Below, piece after piece: positions 43,618 through 54,875 of a stretch of 64,000 nucleotides of DNA. The DNA comes from a bacterium HR15 (GTDB lineage Bacteria > Armatimonadota > Fimbriimonadia > Fimbriimonadales > GBS-DC). Below the pieces are notes generated by a model that had not been told where the DNA came from, ran no database searches, and saw only the letters and a program-made list of their open reading frames with translations. The DNA is taken from assembly GCA_002898555.1 (NCBI GenBank), contig BEHR01000001.1, forward strand, positions 124,001 through 188,000. The letters are read 5' to 3'. Position numbers and translations under genes: made by a program. Numbering within the stretch: position 1 is the first letter of the stretch; every line of letters starts with the position of its first letter.

Positions 43618-44487
43618 CTACATCCGTCGGATACCCTGTCTCAGGTGCAGCAGCTCCGATTCGGCGGGTGTGTCCATCTCCTGCATCGCCTGTTCAAAAG
43701 CGCGCAGCTGCTGGCGCAACGGCTCCAGCAGTTGGTCTGTAGAGACCTGAGCTGCAGCGGGCGTGCGCGTGCCGCCCAGCCGAATGGTCTCCACCAGCAG
43801 GCTTTCCAATCCTGCCACGATGATGCTCATCTCGGTCTCTAACTGGTGTAGGGTGCGCTCCAGCTGGCGGAAGCTGGCAAGTTCGTGCGCTTTCTGCCGA
43901 TAGGCAAAGAGGAGCCGCTCTTCCAGCGCGGCGTCGCGATTCCGTTCCAGCTTGCGTCCCAGCTGTTGCACCTCGCGCTCCAGTTTAATACGGTAGGCGC
44001 GCCAGACCCACTCGGTGCGGTCGACGCGCCCGGTGGCGAGGGGGAAACCCTCTCCAAAAAACTCAATCCCTGCCCGCAGATGGTCGACCCATGTCAACCC
44101 CCGACGCGCATCTTTGAGAATCTGCAAGCGCAGGTGCGTGGCGCGATGGCGCAGGTCGGCATCCTTCCGCAAAATCTCATCCAGTTCGGGGTAGCTGCTC
44201 TTGACGCCTGTCAGTCGGGAAAGGTTCTGACGCAGCTGCTGGGCTATCTGGCGCAGGCGCAGATGCTCACGACGATAGTGAGGCAGCATGAGGGGCAAGC
44301 GGTGCTGGCGATAATATTGAATCAGCCCCCCTGCAGCGGCGCCGCCTGCGACCAGCCCCCCTATCACCAGCGCGGTGTGGGCCAACCCTGGTTCACCGGG
44401 CAGGAAGAGCTGAGCGATCAGCCATCCTGCTGAGGCGAACGCGCCTACCGCCGCGCCGATCAGGACCCCTATCCCGATCCGCACCAT
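43618..44487 (-). CDS. Membrane-anchored coiled-coil protein
   Basis: 289 residues. Two hydrophobic helices at the N-terminus (IGVLIGAAVGAFASAGWLIAQLFL and TALVIGGLVAGGAAAGGLIQYY) are followed by about 220 residues predicted from composition to be mostly helical and coiled (LRLRQIAQQLRQNLSRL; LERTLHQLETEMSIIVAGLE). Gly/Ala-rich helix packing suggests oligomerisation. I recognise no family. It lies 18 bases after the glutamate dehydrogenase stop and is probably co-transcribed. Confidence 0.65.
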   Translation of the reverse strand: MVRIGIGVLIGAAVGAFASAGWLIAQLFLPGEPGLAHTALVIGGLVAGGAAAGGLIQYYRQHRLPLMLPHYRREHLRLRQIAQQLRQNLSRLTGVKSSYPELDEILRKDADLRHRATHLRLQILKDARRGLTWVDHLRAGIEFFGEGFPLATGRVDRTEWVWRAYRIKLEREVQQLGRKLERNRDAALEERLLFAYRQKAHELASFRQLERTLHQLETEMSIIVAGLESLLVETIRLGGTRTPAAAQVSTDQLLEPLRQQLRAFEQAMQEMDTPAESELLHLRQGIRRM

Positions 44488-44505
44488 CGACGGTGGATTA
44501 TACCC

Positions 44506-45786
44506 CTACGGATAGATTCCACGAATAGTGGTCGCTTCGGCAACGCGCTGCACTCCGATGATGTACGCGCCCATGCGCAGGTCCACTTTATTCTTCTCTG
44601 CCACTTGCCGCACATGCTCGAAGCTGCGTCGCATCACCTTCTCCAGGCGGGCATTTACTTCTTCTTCCTCCCAGAAGAAGGCTTGCAAATCCTGCACCCA
44701 TTCGAAGTAGGAGACGACCACGCCGCCCGCGTTCGCCAGGATGTCGGGCACCACAAGCACGCCGTTATCCTGCAGGATGCGATCGGCGTCGGGCGTGAGC
44801 GGGCCGTTTGCCGCTTCGACGATGACCTTTGCCCGCACATTATGCGCGTTCTCGGAAGTAATCACGCCATGAACGGCAGCAGGCACGAGAATATCGCAAG
44901 GCAGCTCCAGCAACTCTTTGTTGGTGATTTGGTCCGCATCGCGATAAGCTTGGATGCAGCCGTCGCGCCCGGCGCAGTGCAGCAGGTTGGGGATGTCCAG
45001 CCCGTTCGGGTTATAGATGCCGCCGCGTGCATCGGAAATGGCGATGACCTTCGCCCCCGCCTGATGCATCAGTTTTGCTGTGGCGGAGCCGACATTCCCA
45101 AAACCTTGAATGACCACCCGTGCGCCATCCAGTTGGAACCCGCGCAGTTTTGCTGCTTCGTGCGCGACCACCGTGACGCCGCGCCCTGTCGCTTCCAGTC
45201 GCCCTTCGGAGCCACCAATCGCCACCGGCTTGCCCGTCACGACGGCTGGCACGGTGTAGCCCTTGTGCATGGAGTAAGTATCCATAATCCACGCCATCAC
45301 TTGCGGGTTCGTGCCGATGTCGGGCGCGGGAATATCCGATTCGGGACCAACCATGATGGAGATTTCGGTGATGTAGCGACGGGTGAGGTTTTCCAACTCG
45401 TGGATCGAGAGGCGTTTCGGGTCGCACACCACGCCACCCTTCGCCCCGCTGTAGGGGATGTTGACCACAGCGCACTTCCAGGTCATCCACATCGCCAGTG
45501 CGCGGGTTTCATCAAGCGTGACTTCGGGGTGGTAGCGAATGCCCCCCTTGGCAGGGCCGCGCGCGGGATTGTGATGCACGCGATAGCCCGTGAAAACACG
45601 GATGGAGCCATCGTCCATTTTAACGGGGAAGTGAACTATCAGTTCGCGGCGAGGGTGCTTTAAGACCTCCAGCAAGCTACGGTCTAAGTTCAGATAGTAA
45701 GCCGCTGCTTCCAGCTGGCGTATGGCAATCGCATACGCGCTGCGCTCTTCGGTTCTACGCTCTTCTGCGAGCATGGTCTGCACCAT
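44506..45786 (-). CDS. gdhA: Glu/Leu/Phe/Val dehydrogenase (glutamate dehydrogenase)
   Basis: 426 residues, hexameric-type length. The substrate half contains [23 protein letters not shown] and the catalytic Lys in [31 protein letters not shown] follows; the nucleotide-binding half contains [21 protein letters not shown] and later [15 protein letters not shown]. It interconverts glutamate and 2-oxoglutarate with NAD(P)H. It follows mreD by 54 bases. Confidence 0.94.
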   Translation of the reverse strand: MVQTMLAEERRTEERSAYAIAIRQLEAAAYYLNLDRSLLEVLKHPRRELIVHFPVKMDDGSIRVFTGYRVHHNPARGPAKGGIRYHPEVTLDETRALAMWMTWKCAVVNIPYSGAKGGVVCDPKRLSIHELENLTRRYITEISIMVGPESDIPAPDIGTNPQVMAWIMDTYSMHKGYTVPAVVTGKPVAIGGSEGRLEATGRGVTVVAHEAAKLRGFQLDGARVVIQGFGNVGSATAKLMHQAGAKVIAISDARGGIYNPNGLDIPNLLHCAGRDGCIQAYRDADQITNKELLELPCDILVPAAVHGVITSENAHNVRAKVIVEAANGPLTPDADRILQDNGVLVVPDILANAGGVVVSYFEWVQDLQAFFWEEEEVNARLEKVMRRSFEHVRQVAEKNKVDLRMGAYIIGVQRVAEATTIRGIYP

Positions 45787-45840
45787 CGCAGTCGTTCCTC
45801 CTCTGTGTTCGCTGTGTGTTGCTTGCTCCCGGTTCCCTGT

Positions 45841-46437
45841 TCATGCGATCTCCTCCTGATAAGGTGGCAGCACGCGCCGTATCAGCCCATAGGCGGGCAC
45901 TGCCAGTATTGTATTATACACCATAACGCCCACCATTGCACGCCACCAGTCCCATCCGGTGATGCTGGGTGCTGCCAGATAAAGCAAGCCGTTCGCCAGC
46001 AACACCATTAGGGCGCAGGCAAGGCATGCACTGAGTAATCGCTGGCGATCCAGCATGATGGGCAGCCATGCAATGGCAAAAGCTGCCACTGTTCGGCTGA
46101 GAATCAGGCTACCAACGGTTTGGTCCAGCATGCTGGCGTGCAATAGTCCGGCGAAGAAGCCGGCGGTCGCCGCCGCAGAGGGGTTCAGTTGCAAGGCAAG
46201 GCAGCCCAGCATAAGCAAAAGCAGGTCAGGCATCGCGCCACGCACTGCGATTGCAGGCAACAATATGCCCTGCAACACGGTGGCTACCCACAACAACACT
46301 CCCACGCGCAGTGTCGTGCCCCAGCCTTGCCAGAGCGCAACCCGTGCGATCCACAAAGGACGGATCCGTTCGTACAATTTTATACCTCTCGAACACAATA
46401 CGATAAGTGCATTAATGTTCGATCCATTCGGCGACAA
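45841..46437 (-). CDS. mreD: Rod-shape-determining protein MreD
   Basis: Up to 198 residues with five hydrophobic helices (VGVLLWVATVLQGILLPAI, LLLLMLGCLALQLNPSAAATAGFFAGLLHASML and others). The LNPSAAATAGFFAGLLHASMLD block and the position after mreC identify MreD. The start is uncertain: the frame opens at TTG 46437, but TTG 46380, just before YERIRPLW, fits the family better. It works with MreB and MreC in the elongation complex. Confidence 0.85.
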   Translation of the reverse strand: MSPNGSNINALIVLCSRGIKLYERIRPLWIARVALWQGWGTTLRVGVLLWVATVLQGILLPAIAVRGAMPDLLLLMLGCLALQLNPSAAATAGFFAGLLHASMLDQTVGSLILSRTVAAFAIAWLPIMLDRQRLLSACLACALMVLLANGLLYLAAPSITGWDWWRAMVGVMVYNTILAVPAYGLIRRVLPPYQEEIA

Positions 46438-46479
46438 AGCGGGAGCGTTATAAAGATAATTTTACCCGAAAGCAGGCTC

Positions 46480-47307
46480 TCAGTGTTTAGCTCCTTGCCT
46501 TTGCTGATGCACCAGTACAATCTGGAGGGTACCAAAATCCACCGCGGGCTGCACCGTTGCCTTCTTGACCGAGTACTGGTGGTCGATCCAGACACGTTCC
46601 ACCGTGCCGATGGGGATATTCGGGGGATATTTTCCGCCCAGCCCTGCGGTGACGATCCGATCCCCTGTTTGCAAAGGCGCTTCAGGCGGTAGGAAATTGA
46701 GCAGCAAAGTCGATTCGCCATTTCCCTCACAGATCCCTGTGGCGATTTTCTGCGCGTTCAGCACTTTTGCGCTGACCGCGATTCGGGGCGCGGTGATGAA
46801 TCGCACTATGGCGTGCCCCGTATCTGCTTGCACCACCACACCGACCAGTCCGTCGTTTGCCACCACGGGGGCACCGGGCTGAATTCCATCCCGCGTTCCT
46901 CTGTCGATAATCAACGATTGCTGTCCCGCTTGAGGGTAGCTGGCGATGACACGGCAGCCAAGCCATTCGCCGGGCACTTTGGAGCGCAGTTGCAGTAGGC
47001 GAGCCATCTCCGCATGCTCCTGCTGGATCTGCTCCATCTGGCTCAGTTGCAGTCGTAGACGCGCATTCTCCTCAACAAGCCGTTCATGCTCGCGCACCGT
47101 TTGCCTGGCATGGGCGATGGCCCCCATTTGTCCGCTGACGCCATCCCAGAATCGATGCAGTGCATCCTGAACGGGCACGACCGTTGTGCGCACCAGCGCC
47201 GTGAGGGGATTGGACTGACCGCCATGCGTGCGATGGTTATGGTACACACCCAGGGTCAGCCCCGCACTTGCCAGCAGTGCCAGGCTCCACAGATGGCGTC
47301 GGCTCAA
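46480..47307 (-). CDS. mreC: Rod-shape-determining protein MreC
   Basis: 275 residues: a single N-terminal membrane helix (HLWSLALLASAGLTLGVY), a coiled coil (EHERLVEENARLRLQLSQMEQIQQE) and a beta-barrel region with IDRGTRDGIQPGAPVVANDGLVGVV and TGDRIVTAGLGGKYPPNIPIGTV. The TTG at 47307 is placed 9 bases after aggaggtg; the frame opens earlier but that reading would put the ribosome site inside the gene. It sits between mreB and mreD. Confidence 0.93.
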   Translation of the reverse strand: MSRRHLWSLALLASAGLTLGVYHNHRTHGGQSNPLTALVRTTVVPVQDALHRFWDGVSGQMGAIAHARQTVREHERLVEENARLRLQLSQMEQIQQEHAEMARLLQLRSKVPGEWLGCRVIASYPQAGQQSLIIDRGTRDGIQPGAPVVANDGLVGVVVQADTGHAIVRFITAPRIAVSAKVLNAQKIATGICEGNGESTLLLNFLPPEAPLQTGDRIVTAGLGGKYPPNIPIGTVERVWIDHQYSVKKATVQPAVDFGTLQIVLVHQQRQGAKH

Positions 47308-47327
47308 AGGTATCACCTCCTGTGCCC

Positions 47328-49086
<1,759 letters not shown>

Positions 49087-49113
49087 CTTCCAACAATCCG
49101 CGTTCACAATCGT

Positions 49114-49881
49114 TCATTCTCGCTGGCAGAATGGGCTGTACCGTGGCGACTCTTGCGCCGTAATGGGAATACGCCAGCAGAAGTAGTGATCAGGTATACT
49201 CTGTGGACAGTTGAAAATGATAGGTGGTTTAATAGCCCGCAACCACTTCGAGTGCCCATCGAAAAAGAGGAAGGTCGCGCCATTGTTGTGGGCGATTGTG
49301 GGACAATCCGCTGTGACTGGATGATATGCGCCGTCGTTCAGAGTGAACTGCTCGTCGATAAGCACGACGAATTTGCTGGGGCGATCAACCTCCATTTCGG
49401 GAATGAAGGCGGCGCCTGCGTTCATGGAATAGCTCAACATCTTTTCAGGACGGCGATCCGAAGGACAAATATAAATCTGGGCATTTTTGATATAAGGGAA
49501 GACGACGCCTGTCCGCACGCCACCAGCGTCAATCCATGCGCGATTCACAGGTGCGGTACGCTCCTGTCCGACGGGCACGATATAGATACAGGGAACCCAC
49601 TGCGCCTGCGAGGTCCAGAGAAAACCGCGCATCCACGCGGGCCATTCAGCACCGGGATAGCGCCCCATGCAGTTGCCGTCCCCGTTGCCAGGATTGCGGC
49701 ACTCATAGTCGCTGCGATACATGACGAACGCAAGCCCCAGCTGACGCAGATTAGACAGGCACTGCGTCTGACGCGCCTTTTCCCGCGCTTGTGCAAACAC
49801 CGGAAAGAGAATCGCGGCCAATATCGCGATAATCGCGATCACCACCAATAGCTCAATCAGTGTAAAGCCACTCTTTCTCAT
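49114..49881 (-). CDS. H-X9-DG pseudopilin
   Basis: 255 residues. Leader and first helix [21 protein letters not shown], then [24 protein letters not shown], a body with few Cys, and near the C-terminus [17 protein letters not shown], the H-X9-DG motif. After PilD cleavage it should join a pilus-like structure or remain an anchored pseudopilin. A gaggggag ribosome site precedes the ATG. It lies 28 bases upstream of trpF but is probably unrelated to it. Confidence 0.88.
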   Translation of the reverse strand: MRKSGFTLIELLVVIAIIAILAAILFPVFAQAREKARQTQCLSNLRQLGLAFVMYRSDYECRNPGNGDGNCMGRYPGAEWPAWMRGFLWTSQAQWVPCIYIVPVGQERTAPVNRAWIDAGGVRTGVVFPYIKNAQIYICPSDRRPEKMLSYSMNAGAAFIPEMEVDRPSKFVVLIDEQFTLNDGAYHPVTADCPTIAHNNGATFLFFDGHSKWLRAIKPPIIFNCPQSIPDHYFCWRIPITAQESPRYSPFCQRE

Positions 49882-50047
49882 GGTACTCCCCTCAAATCAT
49901 GATGATACTCCCTGTGAAACCCGCATCGTTACAGAAGCGTTATAAGCCCCTGCTTCTAAATCTATTAAGGTACTCCCTATGTATGCCAGCCTCCTGCTTT
50001 TGACATGCAGGAAAAGAGGTATCTGTGCTGAAGGTAGCTGCCCGGCG

Positions 50048-51055
50048 ATGGAACTTGGCTGGCTGAAAGAACCTGCGCCCTATCGGGATGTGGTTATTTC
50101 GCAGCGGGTGCGACTGGCTCGGAATCTCCTTCTCTTCCCGTTTCCCCATGCAGCCAGCGAGGCGCAGCTGCGGGAGGTCGCGCAGCTGCTCCGCGCTGTA
50201 TTGGAACCCATTGGATTAGGCACAGGTGGCGTGAAAGAGTTGGCTCAGCTGAGCTTGGATGAGCGGGCGCAACTGGCGGGTGCGCGAGTAATCAGCCCCG
50301 CCTTGCTCCCTGCCTTGCCCCACCGCTGGGTGCTGCTCAGCGAGGACGGCAGCGTTGTCGCGCTTATTAATGAGGAAGACCACCTGCGCCTGCAAATCAC
50401 GCACGCAGGCTGGCAGCCTGACCGTATGGTGGACGAGCTGCACCACTGGGAACAGCGGCTGGATGCGCTGCCGATGCGCTGGGGCTATTCCAGTCGGCTG
50501 GGCTATCTGACTGCCTCGCCTATTAATCTTGGTTCGGGTATTCGACTGGGGCTACTTATGCACCTCATGGGGTTGCAACGGGCACGCCAGATTACGCGCT
50601 GGCTGGAAGCGTTGCAAGCGCTGGGCTGTCACACCCGCGGATTGTATGGGGAGGGGAGCCTTGCCTTTGAGGGCTATGTGCAAATCTCGCTGCTGGGCAG
50701 GCGTGACCCTCTGCCTGAACTGCTGGCACGATTGCGCGGCACGCTGCGCACCCTGATTGAGGCGGAGCTGGAGGCACGGCTGCAACTCTCGATGGATGAA
50801 CTGGACGCCGAGTGGGAGGAGCTAAACACCACCTTGCGCCATGCCGCGTCGCTCTCGCTGGGCACAACGCTGCGCACGCTGGCGGTCCACCGCATGCGGG
50901 CAATGCTCAGGGGCGACGAGGCACAGCGCGACTTCACGGATCAACTCCTGTTCGGACTGGCGGTCTATCCTCCACCCGAACCCGACTACGCCGCCTCCGA
51001 ACGAGCAAGATGGTTGAGAGAAAACTATACTCTAACCATGAAGCACACAGAATGA
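50048..51055 (+). CDS. mcsB: Protein-arginine kinase, McsB-like
   Basis: 335 residues of the ATP:guanido phosphotransferase fold. Landmarks relative to ATG 50048: VVISQRVRLARN (15-26, nucleotide-binding Arg), INEEDHLRLQ (107-116), GYLTASPINLGSGIR (152-166) and TRGLYGEGS (196-204) with catalytic acidic residues kept. In canonical McsB the third block reads CPTNVGTG; here Cys is Ser (S157). McsB phosphorylates arginine to mark proteins for ClpCP. mcsA, ctsR and clpC are not in the window. Whether it is active is uncertain, because the thiol is replaced and the last 60 residues are divergent. Confidence 0.82.
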   Translation: MELGWLKEPAPYRDVVISQRVRLARNLLLFPFPHAASEAQLREVAQLLRAVLEPIGLGTGGVKELAQLSLDERAQLAGARVISPALLPALPHRWVLLSEDGSVVALINEEDHLRLQITHAGWQPDRMVDELHHWEQRLDALPMRWGYSSRLGYLTASPINLGSGIRLGLLMHLMGLQRARQITRWLEALQALGCHTRGLYGEGSLAFEGYVQISLLGRRDPLPELLARLRGTLRTLIEAELEARLQLSMDELDAEWEELNTTLRHAASLSLGTTLRTLAVHRMRAMLRGDEAQRDFTDQLLFGLAVYPPPEPDYAASERARWLRENYTLTMKHTE

Positions 51056-51092
51056 TGAACGCTACCGCTATCGCTAAGCCTCAATAGATTTT

Positions 51093-53012
51093 TCACGCTT
51101 GGCGTTCCGCTGGCTCCACGCCGTAGCGGCTATACAGCCACGAAACAATCAGCAGCGTAATGCCCAGCCCTGCGAAGGTGAAGGTTCGGTACGGCATTTC
51201 CAGAAAGCCCAGGTCAAACAGAAAGAGTTTGAACGCTGTGACGGTCAAGGTTGCCAGCCCCAGCAGGCGTAGACCGCGTGAGTGGTTCAACACGCCACCA
51301 ATTAGCAACAGCACGCCCAGCAGCGTCCATTCCAGCGAGACCAACATATGTGCCAGCGGGCTATCGGGCTGTCCGATGGTTTCAAAGTAGTAATAGGTCT
51401 CCATCGTGACCAGCCAGACGGCGCCCGCCAATGCACCCAGCCCTGCCAGAATCGCCGTCGCCACGCGCGGCATCAGCCGATCCAGCTCCGATTGCGACTC
51501 GCGCAGGGCATGCGCTCGCGCAACCAGCGCGTCCACCATCAGCCCCAGCGTCCAGCTTAACAAGGCGATGCCGCGTTCGTTGAACACCACGACCTTCAGA
51601 CTCGGCTCCTCGCTCAGGGCGACCAGCGTGCGCAGCGACGCCAACGCCCACAAACCCAACCCCAGACCATACAGCAAGCGACTGCTGTACCAGATGCCGA
51701 GTGCGACCAGCAACATCGCCTCCAAGTTCCACAAGGGCGCGACCACCGGCGCTTTGAACTGCACGGGGATTGCTATCGTCAGCAGCACGATGCCCAGCGT
51801 GGCGAACCCACCGCTCAGTATCGTATCCTCGGGCACCACCCGATACCCCAGCCACGCGAGCAACAGATACATCGCGCCCAGCCCTGCCAGAAACGCTGCG
51901 GGATAGCTGCCTAATAGCGGCGCGACCACACCCTGACCCGCCGGCACATAGAGCAGCGTGGCAACCGCCAGAAAGGCGATATCGCTGTCCGCGGTGGGCA
52001 CACGCCGTGTGAACACCTCGCCCAGCACCGAAAGCAGGAACAGCGCATAGTAAAGCGTGATGAAGCCGAACACCATCCCGCGCAGCGAATCGTTGAAATG
52101 CTGCATCGCCCAGCCCATCAGCAGAATCCAGGTGGCGATTAGGCAAAGCCAGCGCTGGAACTCCCAGCCGTTGCGTGCCGCGACAGCCAGCAGTCCTGCG
52201 TTCAGCACAGCAAGATACGCGAAAAAGCCGAGCGGCTTGCCCGCACCACCCTCCGATTGCAGCACCACAGGGGTCAGGAAACCACCTGCCACCGCGAGCG
52301 TCGCCAGCAGCTGCGAGTTGCGCCCGACTGCTAACCCCATGCCAAGCGCAGTGGTTGCCACCATGAGCGCAAACGCCAGTTCAAAGCGCATCACGCTGTA
52401 GCGCTGCAAACCTGCCCAGGTGGTCAGATACAGAATCGCCAGCCCTGTCGCGATAACCCCGTCCACGAACCAGCCTGCCGAGCGACGGCGTGAGAGCCAA
52501 CCCAGCTCGATAAGCGCCAAGCTGCCCACATACCCTATCATCAGGCGCGCCCATGGACCCAACTTCGTCCACGCCCAGCTCAAGAAGAAGACCGACGCCA
52601 AAAAGAGCAGCACAATCCCAACCCAGAGTGCGATTTGACCACCCAGCGCTTGCTCCAGCTGGCGTGCGGCGGGTTCCTCCTCAAAAGCGAAAGGCTTGAC
52701 CGAAGACGCGGGGGGTGTAGGTGGTCGTATCGTCGGAGCAGCGGCTGCCGATGACGGCTGAGCGGAGGTTACCGGTGGTGCTTCTGGTGCAGGCGCCGTA
52801 GGCGGCGGCACGGTGGGTGAAGGAGGAACAGCAGGAGAGGGAGGAATAGAAGGCGACGGGGATACAACCGGCGGCGACTCCGGAGTTGGAGCCTGTTCCG
52901 AACGAATAAGCTGCTGCTCCAGCCGATTCACCGCCTGATCGATCGCACCAAGCAATCGCCGAATCAACTCCAGCTCGTTCCGCACATCATCCGAATCGGT
53001 TAAGCGTGCCAT
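51093..53012 (-). CDS. DUF2339 membrane protein
   Basis: 639 residues. A short N-terminal coiled coil (ELELIRRLLGAIDQAVNRLEQQL) and a Pro/Ser-rich linker (PTPESPPVVSPSPSIP) are followed by about 18-20 hydrophobic helices starting at LEQALGGQIALWVGIVLLFLA. This layout, with the helical block after a proline linker, is DUF2339. Function unknown; some members are linked to envelope or lipid processes. ATG 53012 follows ggaggtg; a longer frame to 53060 lies over the promoter. Confidence 0.8.
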   Translation of the reverse strand: MARLTDSDDVRNELELIRRLLGAIDQAVNRLEQQLIRSEQAPTPESPPVVSPSPSIPPSPAVPPSPTVPPPTAPAPEAPPVTSAQPSSAAAAPTIRPPTPPASSVKPFAFEEEPAARQLEQALGGQIALWVGIVLLFLASVFFLSWAWTKLGPWARLMIGYVGSLALIELGWLSRRRSAGWFVDGVIATGLAILYLTTWAGLQRYSVMRFELAFALMVATTALGMGLAVGRNSQLLATLAVAGGFLTPVVLQSEGGAGKPLGFFAYLAVLNAGLLAVAARNGWEFQRWLCLIATWILLMGWAMQHFNDSLRGMVFGFITLYYALFLLSVLGEVFTRRVPTADSDIAFLAVATLLYVPAGQGVVAPLLGSYPAAFLAGLGAMYLLLAWLGYRVVPEDTILSGGFATLGIVLLTIAIPVQFKAPVVAPLWNLEAMLLVALGIWYSSRLLYGLGLGLWALASLRTLVALSEEPSLKVVVFNERGIALLSWTLGLMVDALVARAHALRESQSELDRLMPRVATAILAGLGALAGAVWLVTMETYYYFETIGQPDSPLAHMLVSLEWTLLGVLLLIGGVLNHSRGLRLLGLATLTVTAFKLFLFDLGFLEMPYRTFTFAGLGITLLIVSWLYSRYGVEPAERQA

Positions 53013-53169
53013 CTTCGCACCTCCATGCTCCCTATACGGCGCGATTCCCCTCGACATCACAGGACTTTAGTCCCAATCTGTCGCCCATGAGCGAGAGGAT
53101 ACCTCCACAGGAACCTTTCAGGGGAGTGTGGGGTATAATAGCGGTAGAAGCGAGGAGGTCAATCACCCT
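53013..53169. promoter_or_regulatory. Divergent control region between DUF2339 gene and proteasome ATPase
   Basis: Contains GGACTTTAGTCC (53062-53073). On the minus strand a TATAGG hexamer (53036-53031) follows it by 25 bases. On the plus strand GGTATAAT (about 53132-53139) precedes the ATPase, whose leader carries a gaggaggtc ribosome site. Confidence 0.55.
53062..53073. repeat. Palindrome GGACTTTAGTCC, copy 2
   Basis: Toward the DUF2339 gene on the minus strand it reads GGGACTAAAGTCC, preceded by ATGGGCGACAGATT; a TATAGG hexamer follows after 25 bases. Confidence 0.65.
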
Positions 53170-54861
53170 ATGGCACGGCGCTATGATAAGGACGACTTTT
53201 TCGAGGAGATGCCCGAAACGCAGATACGCGCACTGGCAATCCTCGAAGAGATTATGCGAATCGCGCCCCGCACCGACCTGCGCCTAATCCGACTGCTACA
53301 ACTGTTGCACCATCAGCTCCAGGTCGACGAGAAGCAGATGCAGGAGGCAATGCAGGCGCTTCAGGAGTACGAAGAGGCGTATCAGAAACTCACCTCGCCT
53401 GCCAACCGCATCGGCGTTTTTCTCGGCTCCCCTGATGAGGATATCGCGCTGGTGGCGATTGGCGACAGCGAGTATTACGCGAACATCGACCCCAAACTGG
53501 AAAACAAGGAGTTCAAGGTTGGCACGCGTGTAAAGGTCAACGAGGCGTTCGCCGTCATCGGCGACCTGGGTTATCACCCCGCAGGTCCCGTGGTGAAGGT
53601 GCAAGAGGTGCTGGATGAGCAGCGTCTGCGCGTGGCGACCGATCCACAGGGGATGACCTCCCGCATCGTGTTCCGCTCCAGCGATCTCGCCGAAAAAGTG
53701 ATTAAACCGGGCGATGAAGTCCGCTTGGAGCCGAACTTCAAGGTGGCCATCGAGCATATTCCCCATCAGGAAGTGCGTGATTACTACTTCGAGGAAGTGC
53801 CCCCCATCGAGTGGAGCCAAATTGGGGGACAGGAGGAGGCGATTCGGCTCATCCGGGAGACCATCGAACTGCCCCTGCTGCATCCCGAAATATTCAAGCG
53901 CTTCGATAAACAGCCGTTGAAGGGCATCCTGCTCTATGGTCCACCCGGCTGCGGCAAGACGCTCATCGGCAAGGCAACTGCCTATAATCTCACACGCCAG
54001 TACTCCGAACGGTTGGGCAGACCCGTCAAAGAGTACTTTATGTACATCAGTGGACCCAAGATTCTCAACATGTGGCTGGGCGAGACGGAGCGGATGGTGC
54101 GTGAAATCTTTGCGATTGCCCGCGAGAAGGCGCGCGAGGGCTTTCTGGTGTTTATCTTTATCGACGAGGCGGAATCGATTCTGCGCGTGCGCAGCACAGG
54201 AAGGTGGCTTAACATCTCCAACACCGTCGTGCCCCAGTTCTGTGCCGAGATGGATGGGCTGGTCAGCCTTGAAAATGTGGTGGTGATGCTTACCTCGAAC
54301 CGACCCGACTATATCGACCCCGCCATTTTGCGACCCGGACGCATCGACCGCAAGGTGAAGGTAAGGCGCCCCGATCGCGATGCAACCACCGAGATTTTTG
54401 GCATCTATTTGCACGAGAACATCCCTCTTGACCCTGACTTCGTGGCGCAGTTTGACAGTCCGCGCGAGGCGCGAGAGTGCGTGATTGAACAGGCGGTGCA
54501 GTACCTGTGGCGCAAGTCGCCCGACACGGAGTTCCTGCAGGTCTATCTCCGAAATGGGGGTGTGGAGACGCTCTATTGGCGCGATCTGGTCAGCGGCGCA
54601 CTGATTAAATCGGTGGTGGATCGGGCGAAGGAGTTCGCTATTCGCCGCGCCATCGATAACCCTGAAGACGAGCATGGTATTCGCCCCGATGACCTGCGTC
54701 GCGCCATCGAGATGGAGTATCGTGAGAACGAAATCTTCCCCAAGTCGGACGCGATGGAGGATTGGCTCAAACTGATCGACTACGAACCCGAAAATGTCGC
54801 CAGCGTGAAACCTATCCGCCCCGACGCCCGTCAGGACGACACGCGCCGCACAATTATCTAA
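53170..54861 (+). CDS. arc: Proteasome-associated AAA ATPase (ARC/Mpa)
   Basis: 563 residues. N-terminal helical/coiled-coil part to about 90 (QMQEAMQALQEYEEAYQKL), OB-type beta domains to about 205, then AAA: IGGQEEAIRLIRETIELPLL, Walker A YGPPGCGKTLIGKA, pore loop in ILNMWLGETER (Trp in place of the usual Tyr), Walker B IFIDEAESIL and RPGRIDRKV. It recognises the UBact/Pup tag, unfolds the substrate and feeds the 20S core. The C-terminus is DDTRRTII, without the Tyr-Leu end that docks Mpa onto the proteasome. It is about 38 kb from the rest of the system. Confidence 0.9.
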   Translation: MARRYDKDDFFEEMPETQIRALAILEEIMRIAPRTDLRLIRLLQLLHHQLQVDEKQMQEAMQALQEYEEAYQKLTSPANRIGVFLGSPDEDIALVAIGDSEYYANIDPKLENKEFKVGTRVKVNEAFAVIGDLGYHPAGPVVKVQEVLDEQRLRVATDPQGMTSRIVFRSSDLAEKVIKPGDEVRLEPNFKVAIEHIPHQEVRDYYFEEVPPIEWSQIGGQEEAIRLIRETIELPLLHPEIFKRFDKQPLKGILLYGPPGCGKTLIGKATAYNLTRQYSERLGRPVKEYFMYISGPKILNMWLGETERMVREIFAIAREKAREGFLVFIFIDEAESILRVRSTGRWLNISNTVVPQFCAEMDGLVSLENVVVMLTSNRPDYIDPAILRPGRIDRKVKVRRPDRDATTEIFGIYLHENIPLDPDFVAQFDSPREARECVIEQAVQYLWRKSPDTEFLQVYLRNGGVETLYWRDLVSGALIKSVVDRAKEFAIRRAIDNPEDEHGIRPDDLRRAIEMEYRENEIFPKSDAMEDWLKLIDYEPENVASVKPIRPDARQDDTRRTII

Positions 54862-54875
54862 ACACGGGGAATGCT

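Noticed and set aside
53296-54675. Minus-strand ORF of 459 residues opposite the proteasome ATPase
   Set aside because: Shadow frame of a conserved AAA gene; no domain or ribosome site.
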